DNA from: Emergomyces orientalis
Taxonomy: Eukaryota > Ascomycota > Eurotiomycetes > Onygenales > Ajellomycetaceae
Assembly (NCBI GenBank): GCA_002110485.1
Contig: MOWL01000002.1
Span: 930,001-994,000 of the forward strand
DNA: 64,000 nucleotides
Reading direction: 5' to 3'
Within the stretch, counting starts at the first letter, position 1. Each line of letters starts with the position of its first letter. The notes beneath the pieces were generated by a model. The model was not told the origin of the DNA, did no database searches, and saw only the letters and a program-made list of their open reading frames with translations. Shown here piece by piece: positions 47,292-59,041 of the stretch. The position numbers and the translations under genes are program-made.

Positions 47292-47717
47292 TCACAACCC
47301 AGCCTCCTTCGCTAAATCACGAAGAGCTTGTAATGCCTCATCCTCCCGGCCCAGAGGCACAAAAATGTGATCATGAAAATAACCGCTGACGACATTCGAG
47401 CTGATCCTACACTCCTTTAATTTTGCCGCGATTGTCGCAATCAACCCTACAGCCTCTAGACTCGAGTGGACTTTCAAAGATATCTTCCGGCAGGGAAATG
47501 TGGTTTGTTCTGCAAAGCCGTGGGTGGTTGCTAGGTTTCTGGTTGTGATGATGGTCAGGCCCTCGGATTCTTGGAACATCATTTGGGGCTGGAGGGATTG
47601 GAGGGGTAGAGAATTCATGGGCTCTGTGGTGGTGAAGAAGACGAAAGTTTCAGAGTCGAGAATTGGGTCGAGGGACGAGAGGAGTGCGGGTAGGCTCGTT
47701 TCACCCGGCGGGTTCAT
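47292..47717 (-). CDS. ACT-domain protein (ACT_3/DUF2241-like)
   Basis: Single exon, 141 aa. It opens MNPPGETSLPALLSSLDPIL, then DSETFVFFTT, a pattern seen in small bacterial and fungal DUF2241 proteins. A second ACT-like half follows: ISLKVHSSLEAVGLIATIAA, then LKECRISSNVVSGYFHDHIFV and LGREDEALQALRDLA. Two tandem ACT folds would form a small ligand-binding protein, probably sensing an amino acid. No catalytic domain is attached. The start at 47717 fits family length. The frame is open upstream to an ATG at 48029 (245 aa), but that extension has no conserved look. Confidence 0.75.
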   Translation of the reverse strand: MNPPGETSLPALLSSLDPILDSETFVFFTTTEPMNSLPLQSLQPQMMFQESEGLTIITTRNLATTHGFAEQTTFPCRKISLKVHSSLEAVGLIATIAAKLKECRISSNVVSGYFHDHIFVPLGREDEALQALRDLAKEAGL

Positions 47718-49245
47718 GATGGAATTTTTCAAGAATCTGGGATGAGGTTTTGACTTTTTATGTAAAAATGACAAGTCATAGGGTTTGTTTTCCCTTCTAG
47801 GTGTCCTTGATATCAAGATGGTGCTTTTAAAGATACAATTGGTTTTGGATAAACCATCTAAAACGCACTGGGGTACCACCCCCGTCGCAATGGCTGGCTT
47901 AGTTACTAAGCTAACCCCACACAACTGTGAATGTTGGAAATAAATTAGCCCTCGCGGAAGAGTTGGGACAGCAAGTCTCTTAACACAGGTGCTTCCTCCT
48001 AGCTGCTGTGAACTCAGAAACAACAACATCTCATGAAAAGTGTCTCAGTAAGCACTCAAATTACGCAGTGTTGCACATAACCTCAATAGCTGTTTGTTTG
48101 TATTCATTTGGAAATGGCACTCTTTTCTTCTTGCTTCATGACCTGCAGAGGGGTGAAAGTTGAGGATGAACAGAAAAAAAAAGAATGTAGAGCTGGAATA
48201 TCGTGGTGGTCAATTGCTTGTAACCTGTATAAGCGATAAATCTAAAAATATAAAAACAAAGAAGGGCAACAATGAAATTAGGGTTATTTAACGACGCCAT
48301 TCCAGCCTCCTTAACCACACATCAGCCATTAAACGAAGACAAGAATAAAATCACACGCTTGCTTAAATGGGAGAAATGAAATATTGTGAAGTTGGGAAAC
48401 AATGATATGAATGATAACCACAGGAGCAGAAAATATGAAGAGAGGTGCGTGAGAAAAGTGCGACGGGTATATAAAAATGTATTCATAGATGGGTATGTAT
48501 AAAACGTATGTATGTACGGAGATGCAATCATACTCGGCTATCAATACATATAGAAAAACCAGAAGATGAACAGGGGGGTTTGGGGGGTATTTTGAAAAAA
48601 AAAATCCAGTCAAAAGCAAGAAAAAGAGAGAAGCAGCATCAGCAGCAAACAGTTGAAGCCAAACGAGTAGTCAGTTAAGAAGTGACCGGAATCGTTCAAG
48701 AAATCTCGTTTTTATTTCCCATTCCATGCTTCTTTTCAAAGAACGTCCCATTCCATTGAGTTGAAAAATACGGAAACAATTTGGCCAAAAAAAGAAAACA
48801 CTTGCACAAAGAGAAGATGCAGAAACCCAGCACAATCATCGCTAAATGAGTAAATCAAAAATTCCAAGAGTGTTATTTTTTTAATTTTTTCTCTTTTTTT
48901 GTCGTATGTCTTCCCATACCTTTCCTTTCAATTTTTTCCCCCTTTTTTGGTGGGGATAAACATTCAAGAACGGATGAGGCATAAATGACACAGTAGAAAA
49001 AAATCTATAAAATATATAAAAGCGGATATAGAAACGTCGTAGCGCATGGCATAAATGGTCAATAGAGAGCAGGGCCAAGGTATGTCGAATAGGGAACATG
49101 CCACCGCCACGGTATGCGGATCCGGGTTTGTCATACTTCCACCTTTGGGTTATGATGGACTGGATGTGGGCAAATAAGCCGAAAAAATATATCGTGAGAG
49201 ACACGAGAGCACACGTCTTTGTGAAACCTCCCCTTTTTTCCCATT
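47718..49245. other. 1.5 kb spacer
   Basis: Promoter side of the ACT gene and 3' flank of the transcription factor gene. AT-rich with poly-A/T tracts; no gene supported. Confidence 0.5.
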
Positions 49246-52200
49246 TCATGTAGGGTTGGCTAGAGCACTAGACCCCTTCAATTTCTCAATACAGCTCCCC
49301 ATCAAATTTGCGGCCTCGTGGAGCAGTTCCCATCGGGTATATGTGAAAGTCTCCCGCAAGATCATCAGCAGGCCCATACAACGATTCCGGTCGCGGACAT
49401 GCAAGAGCTCTTCCGGCGTGCGCACGCCGCCAACTCGATCCAGAAAATCATACATATCCTTTCGCTGCTCGTCTGGGGTGGAAAGTTCCGGAACTGGCGC
49501 GGTTATCGGTCCATCTAACGCGTATCCATAGCTCCAGACCACGAGGGCAGCAAAATAAATAACCCATGGCCGATTGAGAAGAAAATCATCGCGGGCGCTG
49601 TATTCGTTCAAATCCAGGTATCCCGCGGGGCCGTGGTGCACCGCTGTGCGGCCATCTTCCGGGTTAAGGACTTGGGTGAGGAATTTAAGCGCGAAGAAGG
49701 CAGCGTCTCGAGCAGCTGCTTTGTTTGCCCAGCGTTCTGTCATTTTTTCCCGCGCTGTGCTGTAGTCCTTGGGAGTGATGGATCGGCCAAGCAGACGGCC
49801 TGCACCAGCGAATATTTGGCAATCAACTACATCAACATGCGATGCCATATGAGCAAGGTGGTGCAAAACGGTGCGAGATTCGAAAATGATGTCGTCGTCG
49901 ACTGAGTACTGTCGGAAGGCAGAAGAATAATTCGACGGATTCGACTCCACCAGAGCATCGTCAAAATCACGTTTCCAATTGTCATATGAGCGCAATAGAG
50001 ACGATCGCCATCTATCCCTCCCTCCCAAAGCTTGCGCTACACCCAGTGAACTAACTTGAAGATCTCGTTGATTCATATGCCAGCTGACGCTTAGTAAACC
50101 TGCCATTATAATGGTCCGACCAAAGGAATTGGTTCGCACTTTTTGTCCGTTAAGCGTCTTCTTCAGTCCATCAAGAAACATTATTGCTTTGACGCCGTTG
50201 GAATGTAGGCTTGATTGTACTCTTGCAACTTCCGCAGCGCTCGTTGCCGACCAAAGCGCTTCATCGCAAGGCAATGGAAGGCGCATCTCATGGGCAACCA
50301 TTTTGGCGGAATGACCAAACATTGTGGCATGCGTCGAATCTAAGACAAAGGCGGCAAACGCCGCTCTACGGGTGGCTTCTGCCTTGATCCAATGAGCCCA
50401 AGATTCCTCACCCGCCCCAGATTCCGAAGCAGAATTGGTACCGGAGCCGGTTGTTGATCTGTTTTGGCGGTCATCTCGAAGGCTTGGCGGGGAGTCAAAG
50501 GCCGATCGACCTATCAGCGAACTTCCTCGGCGCATCAAAGTTAATGTGGTATCGTGATGGATATGGGCACGTTCGTGCAAAGCGCGTGTTGAATATAACT
50601 TCTCGCAGATTTCAAGGAGTAATAACGTCTGAAATACCCAGAGCTTTGCGGGTGGCTGGAAATCCACATCCATGAAAATCTCCCACCGGATATGCCAGGC
50701 TAAAAAGTTAGCCAATTCCGACGCTGCCTCAGTCATAAGGTGTCCATGACCTTTGTCAAGAGTCGAGGCGCCAATGGACATAATCGCCAAGAGGAGAAGA
50801 TTCGGCGTTTTATCAGCTGAGAATGTCGGCTTGTGTAAAATGGGAAGTTGGTCGTGGCTATGGTACCAGTAGGAAGCAATATAGGTCTGCATCATTCGTA
50901 GGCTGAGAATGTGACCATCGTCATCGATATTACCTTCAAGCAGAGCATCCTTTCGTTTTTTCACTGCCGCCTGGTTAGTTTCGTTAAAGCGAGTTTGAAT
51001 AAGGTCGAGCAGCTCATTTCGCTTCTCATCCGACATGATTGACTGAGGGGGTCCCGAGTCGAGAAGGCTCGTTACGCTCATTGGATGTTGTGGTTGAACC
51101 ACGTTTGTAAAGTAGCTGGTCAAGGCCGCATCGCTTGGGTAATAAGGTCCTTGAAATTGGCCAGAGACCGGATCTGCGTAATTAGGTAACATGCCAGATG
51201 CATTCGGATAAGCAATTGGGGAGTTATTGTTTGAATGTTCATTGAACAACCAAGCAGTAAAATCATCAGTCATTGCGAATGGGGAGCGGTTAAGAGTTTC
51301 GCCACCAAATATGGGAAGAGCATAAGATGACAGAGCATCCCAGTCTGAGACAGAGGAGCCAGGTACCATAACACCGGGGGAGGGATCGAGCGCATTTAAG
51401 CCATTGGATATCGCATTTGCAATGGACACAGAGGTGGCCCCTGTCATGCTTGGATTCGAGTAGCCAGGTGGTGGTAACGATGACATATGCAAATTTTGTT
51501 GCGGAATGTACGTATTTTGATCTGTAACCAAAGTCGCATCGTTGGCCATGCCTGTGGCAGATATGTATGTAGTGGAACCTGAGAGTATGGGTCCAGTTGA
51601 CGATAGCCGTCGTGGTTGAACGTTTGGTGATTGGTCGGAGGGCTGGTTGATTGGATCGAGCTCTGAAGGGCTGAATGGGGTAGTTTGATAACGTTGGCCA
51701 TCGTATTTTCCATATCCCGGCTGACGATTGGAGACGCCATACATTGATGTGGATTGCCTTTGGGGACTGAGCGTGTAACTACTAGTGCTGTCTGACCGTT
51801 TTATTCGCGGGTTTGGGGCAGCATACTGTTGCTGTGGCGTAAGTGGCTGGAAATGGTTTTCTATCGAGGTGGAAGAGGAGGAGCCAGCGGAGCGGACAGC
51901 AGCGGAATTGGAGAAATTTTGGCAATTAGTGTTCGCAACATTAACAGTGGAAGAAGACCCAGGAAGTCGTGGTCTCGACATATTCCCCGATGCATTCGCA
52001 GGTGGCATTTGCTTCGAGTACGGCGAAATCGGATCGTCGGTTGGCGAACATACTGTATTCGGCGCGTTTCCGGCTGGGACAGCGTTTCGCGCTTGAGGAG
52101 CGACGGTTGCGAGTGTATTGGCCGCATGGGTGAAATTGTCGCGCTTTTGGAGCTGCGAACCATGAGTTGTGTGGCGTTCTCGATGACGGACGCAAAGATC

Positions 52201-52652
52201 CTGTCGAACAAAGGAACGATAGCAGTCTGGGAAGTCACAGCGATAGATGTGTTTTGGGGTATCTTCAAACCATCAGTTGTGAGTATAGGAAATGGCAGAG
52301 GGGAACGGCGATGCAAGAAATAAACGCCAACAACAAAATTCAACATGCGAATTGAGAAAAAAAGAAGCAATGTCAAATAGAATATTTGTAAAAAGTCAAA
52401 AAGTAACTTACGGTTCAGCTGATGTCTATAGAGATGTTCAGCTCTGGAGTAGCTCTTCCCGCATCCCTCATGTTTACATTCAAATTTCTTCTCGGAATCG
52501 CCTTTCCTGGTCCTCTTCCGTTTCTTGACGGCGTCGCTTTGAGAATGCGTAGGCTCGCCGCTGTCATGCTGGTCATGACCTTCATGTGAGGTATCCCGTT
52601 CCACATCGCGACTTCGCCGACGGCTTTGAGATAAGGAGTCAACATCTGCCAT
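49246..52652 (-). CDS. C2H2 zinc-finger transcription factor with fungal-specific regulatory domain
   Basis: Two exons, 52652-52412 and 52262-49246 (phase 1), give 1,085 aa. A basic region (KKRKRTRKG, 43-51) precedes two C2H2 fingers: C59-x4-C64-x12-H77-x3-H81 and C89-x4-C94-x12-H107-x3-H111. The 149-nt intron splits the codon of the last zinc ligand of finger 1 (His81). Residues about 150-480 are Ser/Pro/Asn/Gln-rich and probably disordered. From about 500 on comes the helical fungal-specific transcription factor domain (PF04082-like), with SYWYHSHDQLPILHKPTF and AAFAAFVLDSTHATMFGHSA, continuing to near the C-terminus. This two-finger plus PF04082 layout is shared by AmdX-like factors of Aspergillus; target genes are unknown. 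Its neighbours give no clue. Confidence 0.88.
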
Positions 52653-55600
52653 TGATTCGACCGCTAGAGTCAAAACCGGGTGGTAAAAAATATATATATG
52701 TATATCTCTTTCTCTATTTATCTATGTATGTGCCAATGGTAACAGGAGCGATTTACACTACCCAATGCCTTTGCTGCAGTCTATAGGAATGGTGTAGGAG
52801 TCTCGAACGCCCATCAGAGCGCGAGGGTTGGAGGGCGTGTGAGGGGTAGGTGGACCCGGCGCAAAACGACATCAACCAGGACGCGCTGGAATGCGACATA
52901 CGAGGAGTGGAGAGGGACGCAGCCAGTAATTACATATGAAGACACAAAATGATTGTATGTCAAAGGAGAAGACTTATAGCGAGACTGATGAAGACGACGA
53001 TGATGACGAGAGAACAGTTGGAATAATGAATGAATGAAGGAAGAGGTTGAAACTTGAAAAGAAAAAGCGCCGCCCTTGGACCTTGAGGGAGAAATCGCCT
53101 AAGCTCACTAATAAGTGTTAAACAGGCTTGGGGTCGGAGGCCTGGTCAGTTCGTTAGGGCAGAACTAGCATATTAAATATACGAGCCCGCCACTTCATGA
53201 TGCCAACAAACAGCCAACGGTCTCTCACTGGCCGGAGCCGAAGCAGCAGGCAGATGACCAGGTGCAATTTTGGCGTTTTCTTTTCTTTTTTTTCTCCACT
53301 GGTGGGATTATTTCATTTTTACTTTTCTTTTTTTCATCATTTTTCATCTCTCGGCTCCCCCAAACTGGTCTACAAACTGTCAAAATCTCTCAACTATTCT
53401 CTATACCCGGGGGTACCTTGGTATATGTGATGCATGTCGGTAACGTATGGCAAGCAAAAAAGAAGCGCCTTCTATGCTCTCCTACTTCTACCTCTTTTTT
53501 CTCAAGATGCAGCAGCAGTATTCGGATTGCAGAGCATTGGCCACTCGCTCACATACCCTGGCATCTGACATCTGGAGGAGTTTGTTGCGCTGCGTAAAGT
53601 TAGCTCCCGGCCCCTAAACCATGGATAGGAGCATCAACCCAATAATAACCGATCGGTGACATCGCAAACCTTCTTGAGTTAATTCTCTCACTCGAGTTCG
53701 AGTTGGGCTAGACATTGCTTGTCCATCTTTAAAACATGATTACTGTCATCGTCAGGGCAGCGATCCTAGAGCATGATCCCTTGAATCTCTATTAGCATCT
53801 TCCGCTGAAGTGAAGGGTCCAATCACTAGGCCGCCCCGTCCGCCGTTATTCCAAGAGAAAATGAATCCGAGCATATGAATATGAAACAGGTCGAGAAAAT
53901 CCAAAAATACGCCTCCCCGTTCGTTCCATTCCTATTCCCGATAGATGATCCTCATAAGTGACGGAGAGAAGGCGAATTGAATTGCCCTTACTGAACACAT
54001 GGGCCCCTGTCAGGGGATTCGGTTTCCTTTACCCATAGAAATAGCAAGGTTGACTCAAGTCGCCATTCGTGCCTTAAACTTCTGCATCACAATTTACCGC
54101 AAGAGAAAGAAAAGCACGCGCCATGAAAAATTTTTGTAAAAAAAAAGCAAAAACAAAGCAAAAGAGAATTAAGTCTCGAACATCCCCTGCCGCCAACCTG
54201 GATTTGGGCACCCGACCAGTTGGTAAGGAGCAACGAGCTAAGGGTGTCGCGGCCCAAAAAGGTGTGGGGGAACAACAAAATCGAACCCTGATCGAATCTT
54301 CGAAATCAAACATCGATGCGAAGAGAATGGAAAACAATGAAGCGCATACAATGCTTTCTATCTCGAGCCAAGCATCGAAAGTGTTCGTTTTGCTACAGAC
54401 TACTCGCAAAACAAATGCCTGAAATGGCACCTGGCGGACTACAGCGGCCGAGTAAGGCATCAAACGAACCTATCTGGAACCTTGGAGTCATTGGGATGCA
54501 TAAACTATTAATTAGTCAGGTGGATAACTAACTAATGGGTGGAAATGTATGATGCGTCTCTTGTGCGTCATTTCCCCCAATATTTCACTGGCTGATCATG
54601 GCCCTCAGGATCTTGATGCTCGGTAAGACCCCTTTCGGGATGCCTTCATCGACCCACCGGATCTTCGCAAGGCGTACTCCAATCTCCAGACCGAACGGCG
54701 AACTCCAGAATGTTGAAAGAGAACCAAAAAACAGCCCTTCGCGAAGCCCTGGATATATGAAACCCTAGTTTCATGAAGAAGATCCTGTTTAATATTTCTT
54801 TTCTGCGCATATGACTTTATATCAAACGCTGTTGGGATATTAACTGAAATCTAATATAGTTACCCAAAAAGAGCGTTTCGCCATACTCCAGCACTTATAC
54901 AATTCACAATTACCCCTGTCAACATCATCATCAAGTCGCGGAGATCGAATTGCAGTACCGAAGCGGAGTGTGAGAATTGCCTTGAGAGGCAAAAGTTGAC
55001 CCTGAGCGAGGCGGCCTGCAGCTGGTCCCTACATCTCCCGAAAGCCAAGAAATATGAATCAGAGAGGGATAATCAGCGGCAACAGCGCAACAGAAATGGT
55101 TAACTTACCCGATGACGCATCTACCCAAAGGGGACAGAACGCAAAATGCTGGTGCTTGTTTTTGATTCTGTTGATATTATTCGCAGGGCTCATCCGCACT
55201 GTTTAGCTTGACCTCCAAGCTTCGCGCTAATTTTGCCCGCGCTAAGCAGCCTAGGCCAGCTTCACTAGTATCAAAAGCCTGCGAGCCAAGCCGAATTTTT
55301 CTCCAATTTCTTAGAGGCCGCCGCTGGTGAAGGCGGTGGTGAACGGGAAAGGGAAGGGATGATGCTGGTATTATTCGTATTTGAGGTTTTACAATCACGA
55401 CATGATGCTATGACAAGCGTTCCCAAAGGTTTGGGTAGCCCAGGGTCGCTTCCGTTCCTTAATTGGGAAATTGATATGAAAAATGACGCGCATCAGATTG
55501 GTCACTAGTATTGGAGACAGATCTCAATGCCATGAGGGCTCAATGAAGCACTCTTTAATGAAAAAGGTTCGAAAATACAATGGATGTTTTGGTCATCTCC

Positions 55601-57163
55601 AGAATTATCAGGCCCTTCGTGAATATCTTTGCATTAACTAGCCACAACAGCGAATGGAAACAAAAACAAATTAAAACAGGAAGCACGCGACGAGTATGAG
55701 ATATCGTGCATACCGATTCCGCAGCTGCCCATCACCAACTCCAATTCTACCCCAGCGCCAGAGGAAGGCGGTAATAGGATCCTCGAACCCCTGCACGACA
55801 TGCATCATTCCTCATCCGGCCAAGAATGATAGCGCTGGTGGTTATTGGGAAAACGGCCAGACACATTCATGGGGTACGGGGGTAAAATATTTTCTTCTTC
55901 AATCTGTTTGAACAGCATGCCCTGAGGATTCACAGGATGATCAGGAGCTGATGGTGAAAAGGCAAAAAATTGTAGCGCTTCCCTACATATTCGGTGAAAG
56001 CATACTTAACCAATTGGGTATTTAAAAATGTACATTTTCTTCTCATTCCATTTTCGAGTCTCTGCCAAGTGGTTCGAATAATGAACTTCTGATTTATGTT
56101 TAGAGTCGTGAAATCTTTTGGTTTGGCTTAGCTGCAGGCATCCTTTCATTTTATTCCCCTGTGCTTGTCGAGACTGAAGGGGTAGCGGGGTAATCTCCAA
56201 CAAATTCTCCAATCATTGTGCAGACTTTCGACTGTAGGGATTACCTCTACTTCCTGAAAACTCAAATGTCAAAGACATACATGGACGGATACACGGCACA
56301 ATTATCTGATAAATTTCAACCAATTCTCAAAAGTCATTCACGCCAATTGATCTCCCTCTTTCAAAGTCTTTCATAGACACGCACATAAAATCAAAAAGTA
56401 AACGAATATAGTAAAAAAAGTTTGCATCGTATCAGGACCAATTCAATGAAAACAATTTTGGCTAAATTCATTCCCTGCAACCAATCCCTACAAACTCCCC
56501 GGTCTCAAGCCACCGGCCGGGAGTTTCCATAGCTCTTCCGCGTTTCCAATTACGTCCATGCTGCATGTCAGCCAAGTTCGAACCTCTCTTGGCATATTGA
56601 GCTCGTGCTCAGATCCATGTTTGACATTCGTTCGTTTTGGATTCTGGAGAAAAAGCAAAACGTATCAGATCATTTTTTCCCCTTCTTCTTTCCCTTACAA
56701 ACCCTGTCTTCCCATTTTCCGCGGGGGGAGTATTTCTCCTCAGTGGGTATGTTCCTGTCTGCCTTGGGGGCGAGAAGAAAAACTGCTCACATGAGACTTT
56801 TTTTCCAAAAAGAAATACAATAATGGTTCCGATCAAACTGAAGATATTCAATCACTCGTTAAGCCATCTCTGCGTACTACGAGGATCCGAAGAGGAACGG
56901 GCAAAGCCTGATTTCGCTTATCAGCCATTCGTTTAAAAATATCTCAGATCGACGTTTATTTGTCGAGGAGAGAGATATCAGCCCAAATCAACAATTAGCA
57001 GTAATGCGCCCATTCATCAAACCTACCAATCCACCTAATCATTTCCCCCCCTTCCCTTTAAAACCACTCCGGGACAATTCCGCCATTAGTTCCCGAACAG
57101 CCCTGAAAGCCTCACAAGCCGACTGACCGGGGAGACTCAAGAGTAATCAACATCTCCGTGGCC
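52653..57163. other. 4.5 kb gene-poor spacer
   Basis: The first few hundred bases are promoter and 5' UTR of the transcription factor, including a TATATATATG-like run near 52690. The rest shows only short frames without motifs (for example 54074-54463 minus, 55177-55398 minus). Large regulator genes in fungi often have long upstream regions, which may account for part of it. Confidence 0.5.
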
Positions 57164-57622
57164 ATGACCACCCCTGAACCCGCGATTATGGTTGACGTCC
57201 GGCCCCGCTGCCCGTCTCACATCAAACCGCTAACCATCTATGTCGAACCCGGCGGAATAGCACAAAAGCTTCTGCTCCGCCTTGGTACGTAGATGGCTCT
57301 CCAACTCCGTAATTGTGCTAGTGACTTGTACTGTGTACATACATGAGTTATTTTGCGGGGCGTGGGAGGGTCGCATATGCCCAACCAACCCCATATTACT
57401 CCCGTGCATAATGGTCTTCTTTCATCCCCGAACGTGCACGGGGCCAAAAATGATCATTGTCTTGCAGTTGCTTTTAACTACGTAGACCAAAAATTGAGAA
57501 ATGAAGAAGTGAACCATTCACGTAACTATAGCGTTTTTACGAGGAGCTGTTTCAATGGGTCGTCTCCGGCATGTCAGCAATCTGTAGCGGGTTATAATAC
57601 CAGGCACCAACCGGGTGCCTAG
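57164..57622 (+). CDS. Doubtful two-exon small protein, 91 aa
   Basis: ATG 57164 (GGCCATGA context) opens a 40-codon frame, starting MTTPEPAIMVDVRPRCPSH, that stops soon after a good donor (GTACGT at 57285). A TCTTGCAG acceptor ending at 57467 leads into a frame in matching phase (exon 57468-57622) that starts VAFNYVDQKL. The match of phase has a one-in-three chance by accident, and I see no known family, so this is only a candidate. Confidence 0.22.
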
Positions 57623-59041
57623 TTGAACAACCCATATTTCTGCAATAAAAAAATAAAAAAAAAAAAGTTGCAAGAAATTGAATAACACACAGCACTACTA
57701 ATCAATCACCATTGTTATACAGCACTGGGTCTCAAGGGGATGAGACGCGCACGGCCCATCAGATTCCACATCCATGCCCTGGGACATGGTACAGTACATA
57801 CATGGATATGGACAAGGATAGGGATCTCACCGGCCATCGAAAAGGAGACAGGCGCTCGTCATTTCAACGTGTTGACGTAGGAAAACTTCAGCAACCATTG
57901 TCGCCTATTGGTTGCGTCGGGGTGGAAAGCGTGCCGCTACGGTGGTTATTTTTGGGGCTTTGGGGTTTTAACCAATTGTTGGGTTCAAGGTATGTCAGGG
58001 AGGATTTATGGGGTTATGTCCGGTGAGGTAAATTTATCTCTTTTTCATCTTCGGTAGTATTTCGCGGATTAAATCGGCTAGGGCGGTAGTCGAGATTTGG
58101 GAGGCTGGAGAGAGACATCTGTCGAGGAGGCTTGAGATGACTGCTTTTTTGAGTATGGCGTGCATCACACAGGCTCCTGCAATGACGGATCTCAGGATAT
58201 ATCTGTTTAGGGGAGAGTGTTCTGATGTTGGTAGCAGGGAAGAGGCGAGAAAGAAAAAAGCAATAGAGCAATTGGAGGGTTGCTCTTATCTTCCCCGATC
58301 TTATCTGATCATGCAGGTCATCCCTAAATTCAACATCGCCTCATTAGAGGAGGTTGAAAACGCCAACAAACATAAACTAAAAAAGACGAAATAAAGTCAT
58401 GTATGACATCCTCAATAGAAATCTTTCAAATCGTTTAATTAAATGTCCAAAGTATTCATTTGCATGATCCATTTCAGCATCCTATAGTTATCCCATTGTT
58501 CTATCCGTCTGTTCTCATACCATGTCAGGTATTTATGTCCATCCCCGGTCCAGCTCGATTCCAACCCAACCCGTTCCATCCCATCCCAATTCGTCCAGGC
58601 CATGCCATGCATTTTTGTGTATTCGTTCGTTCCCCATATCTCCTATGCCACTTTTAGACGTTGGGTTTCTGGTCAATCAGGCAGGCCCAAGTAATCTAGT
58701 TTCCCTTCTTGTCCTTTCGTCTCTATTGCATACAACGGTAAAAGAGAAGAACAACCACAACAAGAAAGAAAAAGAACGAAAAAAAAGTGAGAAAACAAAA
58801 GTAAATGAGAAACCCGTATAAATAATGACTACAGGCCAAAAAAAAAGTCAAGGGGAGGAGAAAGAAGGATAGAGTAATATCAGAAAAAAAGGGGACCGAA
58901 TGTAGAATCGGGAGCTGATGTGAAATGGTATGATATAACATCAAGATCTCGTAAACAAATTTGGACATTATCGCAGCTATTATTTTCTTTTCGTGTCTGT
59001 GACTGTCGCTAAGTAGGCGGAATAAATAAATAGCAATAAAA
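57623..59041. other. 1.4 kb spacer
   Basis: 3' flank of the karyopherin gene on the right. Purine-rich low-complexity sequence near 58736-58800. No gene supported. Confidence 0.5.
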
